A stretch of DNA of 64,000 nucleotides. Origin: Parus major. Lineage: Eukaryota > Chordata > Aves > Passeriformes > Paridae. Location: the NCBI RefSeq assembly GCF_001522545.3, contig NC_031799.1, positions 42,445,645 through 42,509,644 on the forward strand. The letters are read 5' to 3'. The position numbers and the translations under genes were made by a program. Shown here in pieces: positions 63,855-64,000 of the stretch; positions within the stretch are counted from its first letter, which is position 1, and every line of letters starts with the position of its first letter. Under the pieces are notes generated by a model that was not told where the DNA came from, searched no databases, and was given only the letters and a program-made list of their open reading frames with translations.

Positions 63855-64000
63855 AAGGGAATAGGTTTCCTGGGGACGTTGTGGAGTCTCCCTCCTCAGA
63901 GATACTAAAAAGCTGTCAGGATACCACAGCAATTGTCTGTGGTCTCACTGAATTAGGGAGTACCTTGATGAGCTATTGAGGGGTCCTTGCTATACTGGGT
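63855..64000 (+). mobile_element. CR1 LINE 3' region, cut by the window edge
   Basis: AAGGGAATAGGTTTCCTGGG, then GACGTTGTGGAGTCTCCCTC, then CTCAGAGATACTAAAAAGCT, follows the CR1 ORF2 C-terminal and 3' region. In that region a block encoding ..GEVVESPSLEI.. is followed by the untranslated end. The match weakens after about 63920. The terminal octamers would lie beyond the window. Confidence 0.6.

Noticed and set aside
1..64000. CRISPR array, operon, tRNA or rRNA genes, prophage or bacterial defence system
   Set aside because: None is visible. The CR1 and LTR content, base composition and ORF sizes indicate vertebrate nuclear DNA. The only short repeats are microsatellites and local duplications without regular spacers.

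Overview
This 64-kb window looks like AT-rich, gene-poor nuclear DNA from a bird, most likely a passerine. The main evidence is the repeat content. There are several 5'-truncated CR1 LINEs, the dominant avian retrotransposon. Two of them keep a recognisable end of the second open reading frame (ORF), and others keep the 3' tail built on ATTCTATG-like octamers. There is also a solo-type long terminal repeat (LTR) starting TGTTGGCTGGGGTAGAG and ending AAACCACGACA, which matches my memory of the ERVL-class LTRs abundant in songbirds. No bacterial gene organisation, operon, CRISPR array, rRNA or tRNA is visible. Species and chromosome cannot be told from the sequence alone.

Layout. 1-4.9 kb: unremarkable AT-rich DNA with one CR1 tail (about 835-952). 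4.9-5.8 kb: two LTRs of one family in the same orientation, the second truncated. 6.0-7.4 kb: a poly-A run, a long T-rich tract, and right after it the best protein-coding exon candidate in the window (7025-7187). 7.4-24 kb: non-coding, with a CR1 3' end at 10.9-11.4 kb and a probable old CR1 at 19.1 kb. 22.36 kb: a perfect 19-bp hairpin. 24.2-26.3 kb: a rearranged CR1, a TA-rich satellite and a second CR1 tail. 27-33 kb: quiet, homeodomain-motif-rich DNA, possibly including conserved non-coding elements. 33.1-33.8 kb: a GC-richer patch with short tandem repeats, probably part of an LTR. 35.7-36.4 kb: the best-preserved CR1 (minus strand, C-terminal reverse-transcriptase-region coding remnant). 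36.5-49.5 kb: mostly featureless, with a small CpG-bearing patch at 44.3-44.5 kb. 49.6-50.2 kb: an (AC)n and a compound (GT)n(TA)n microsatellite. 50-64 kb: featureless except for a cluster of GATA motifs at 57.6 kb, an antisense LTR fragment at 58.9 kb and a CR1 running off the right edge.

I find no complete gene and no multi-gene system. The open reading frames longer than about 100 codons are chance ORFs or, at 35.8-36.5 kb, the antisense of CR1. The window reads as an intergenic desert or the interior of a very long intron. Family names for repeats rest on remembered consensus features; no database search was possible. Boundaries are approximate unless a motif defines them.
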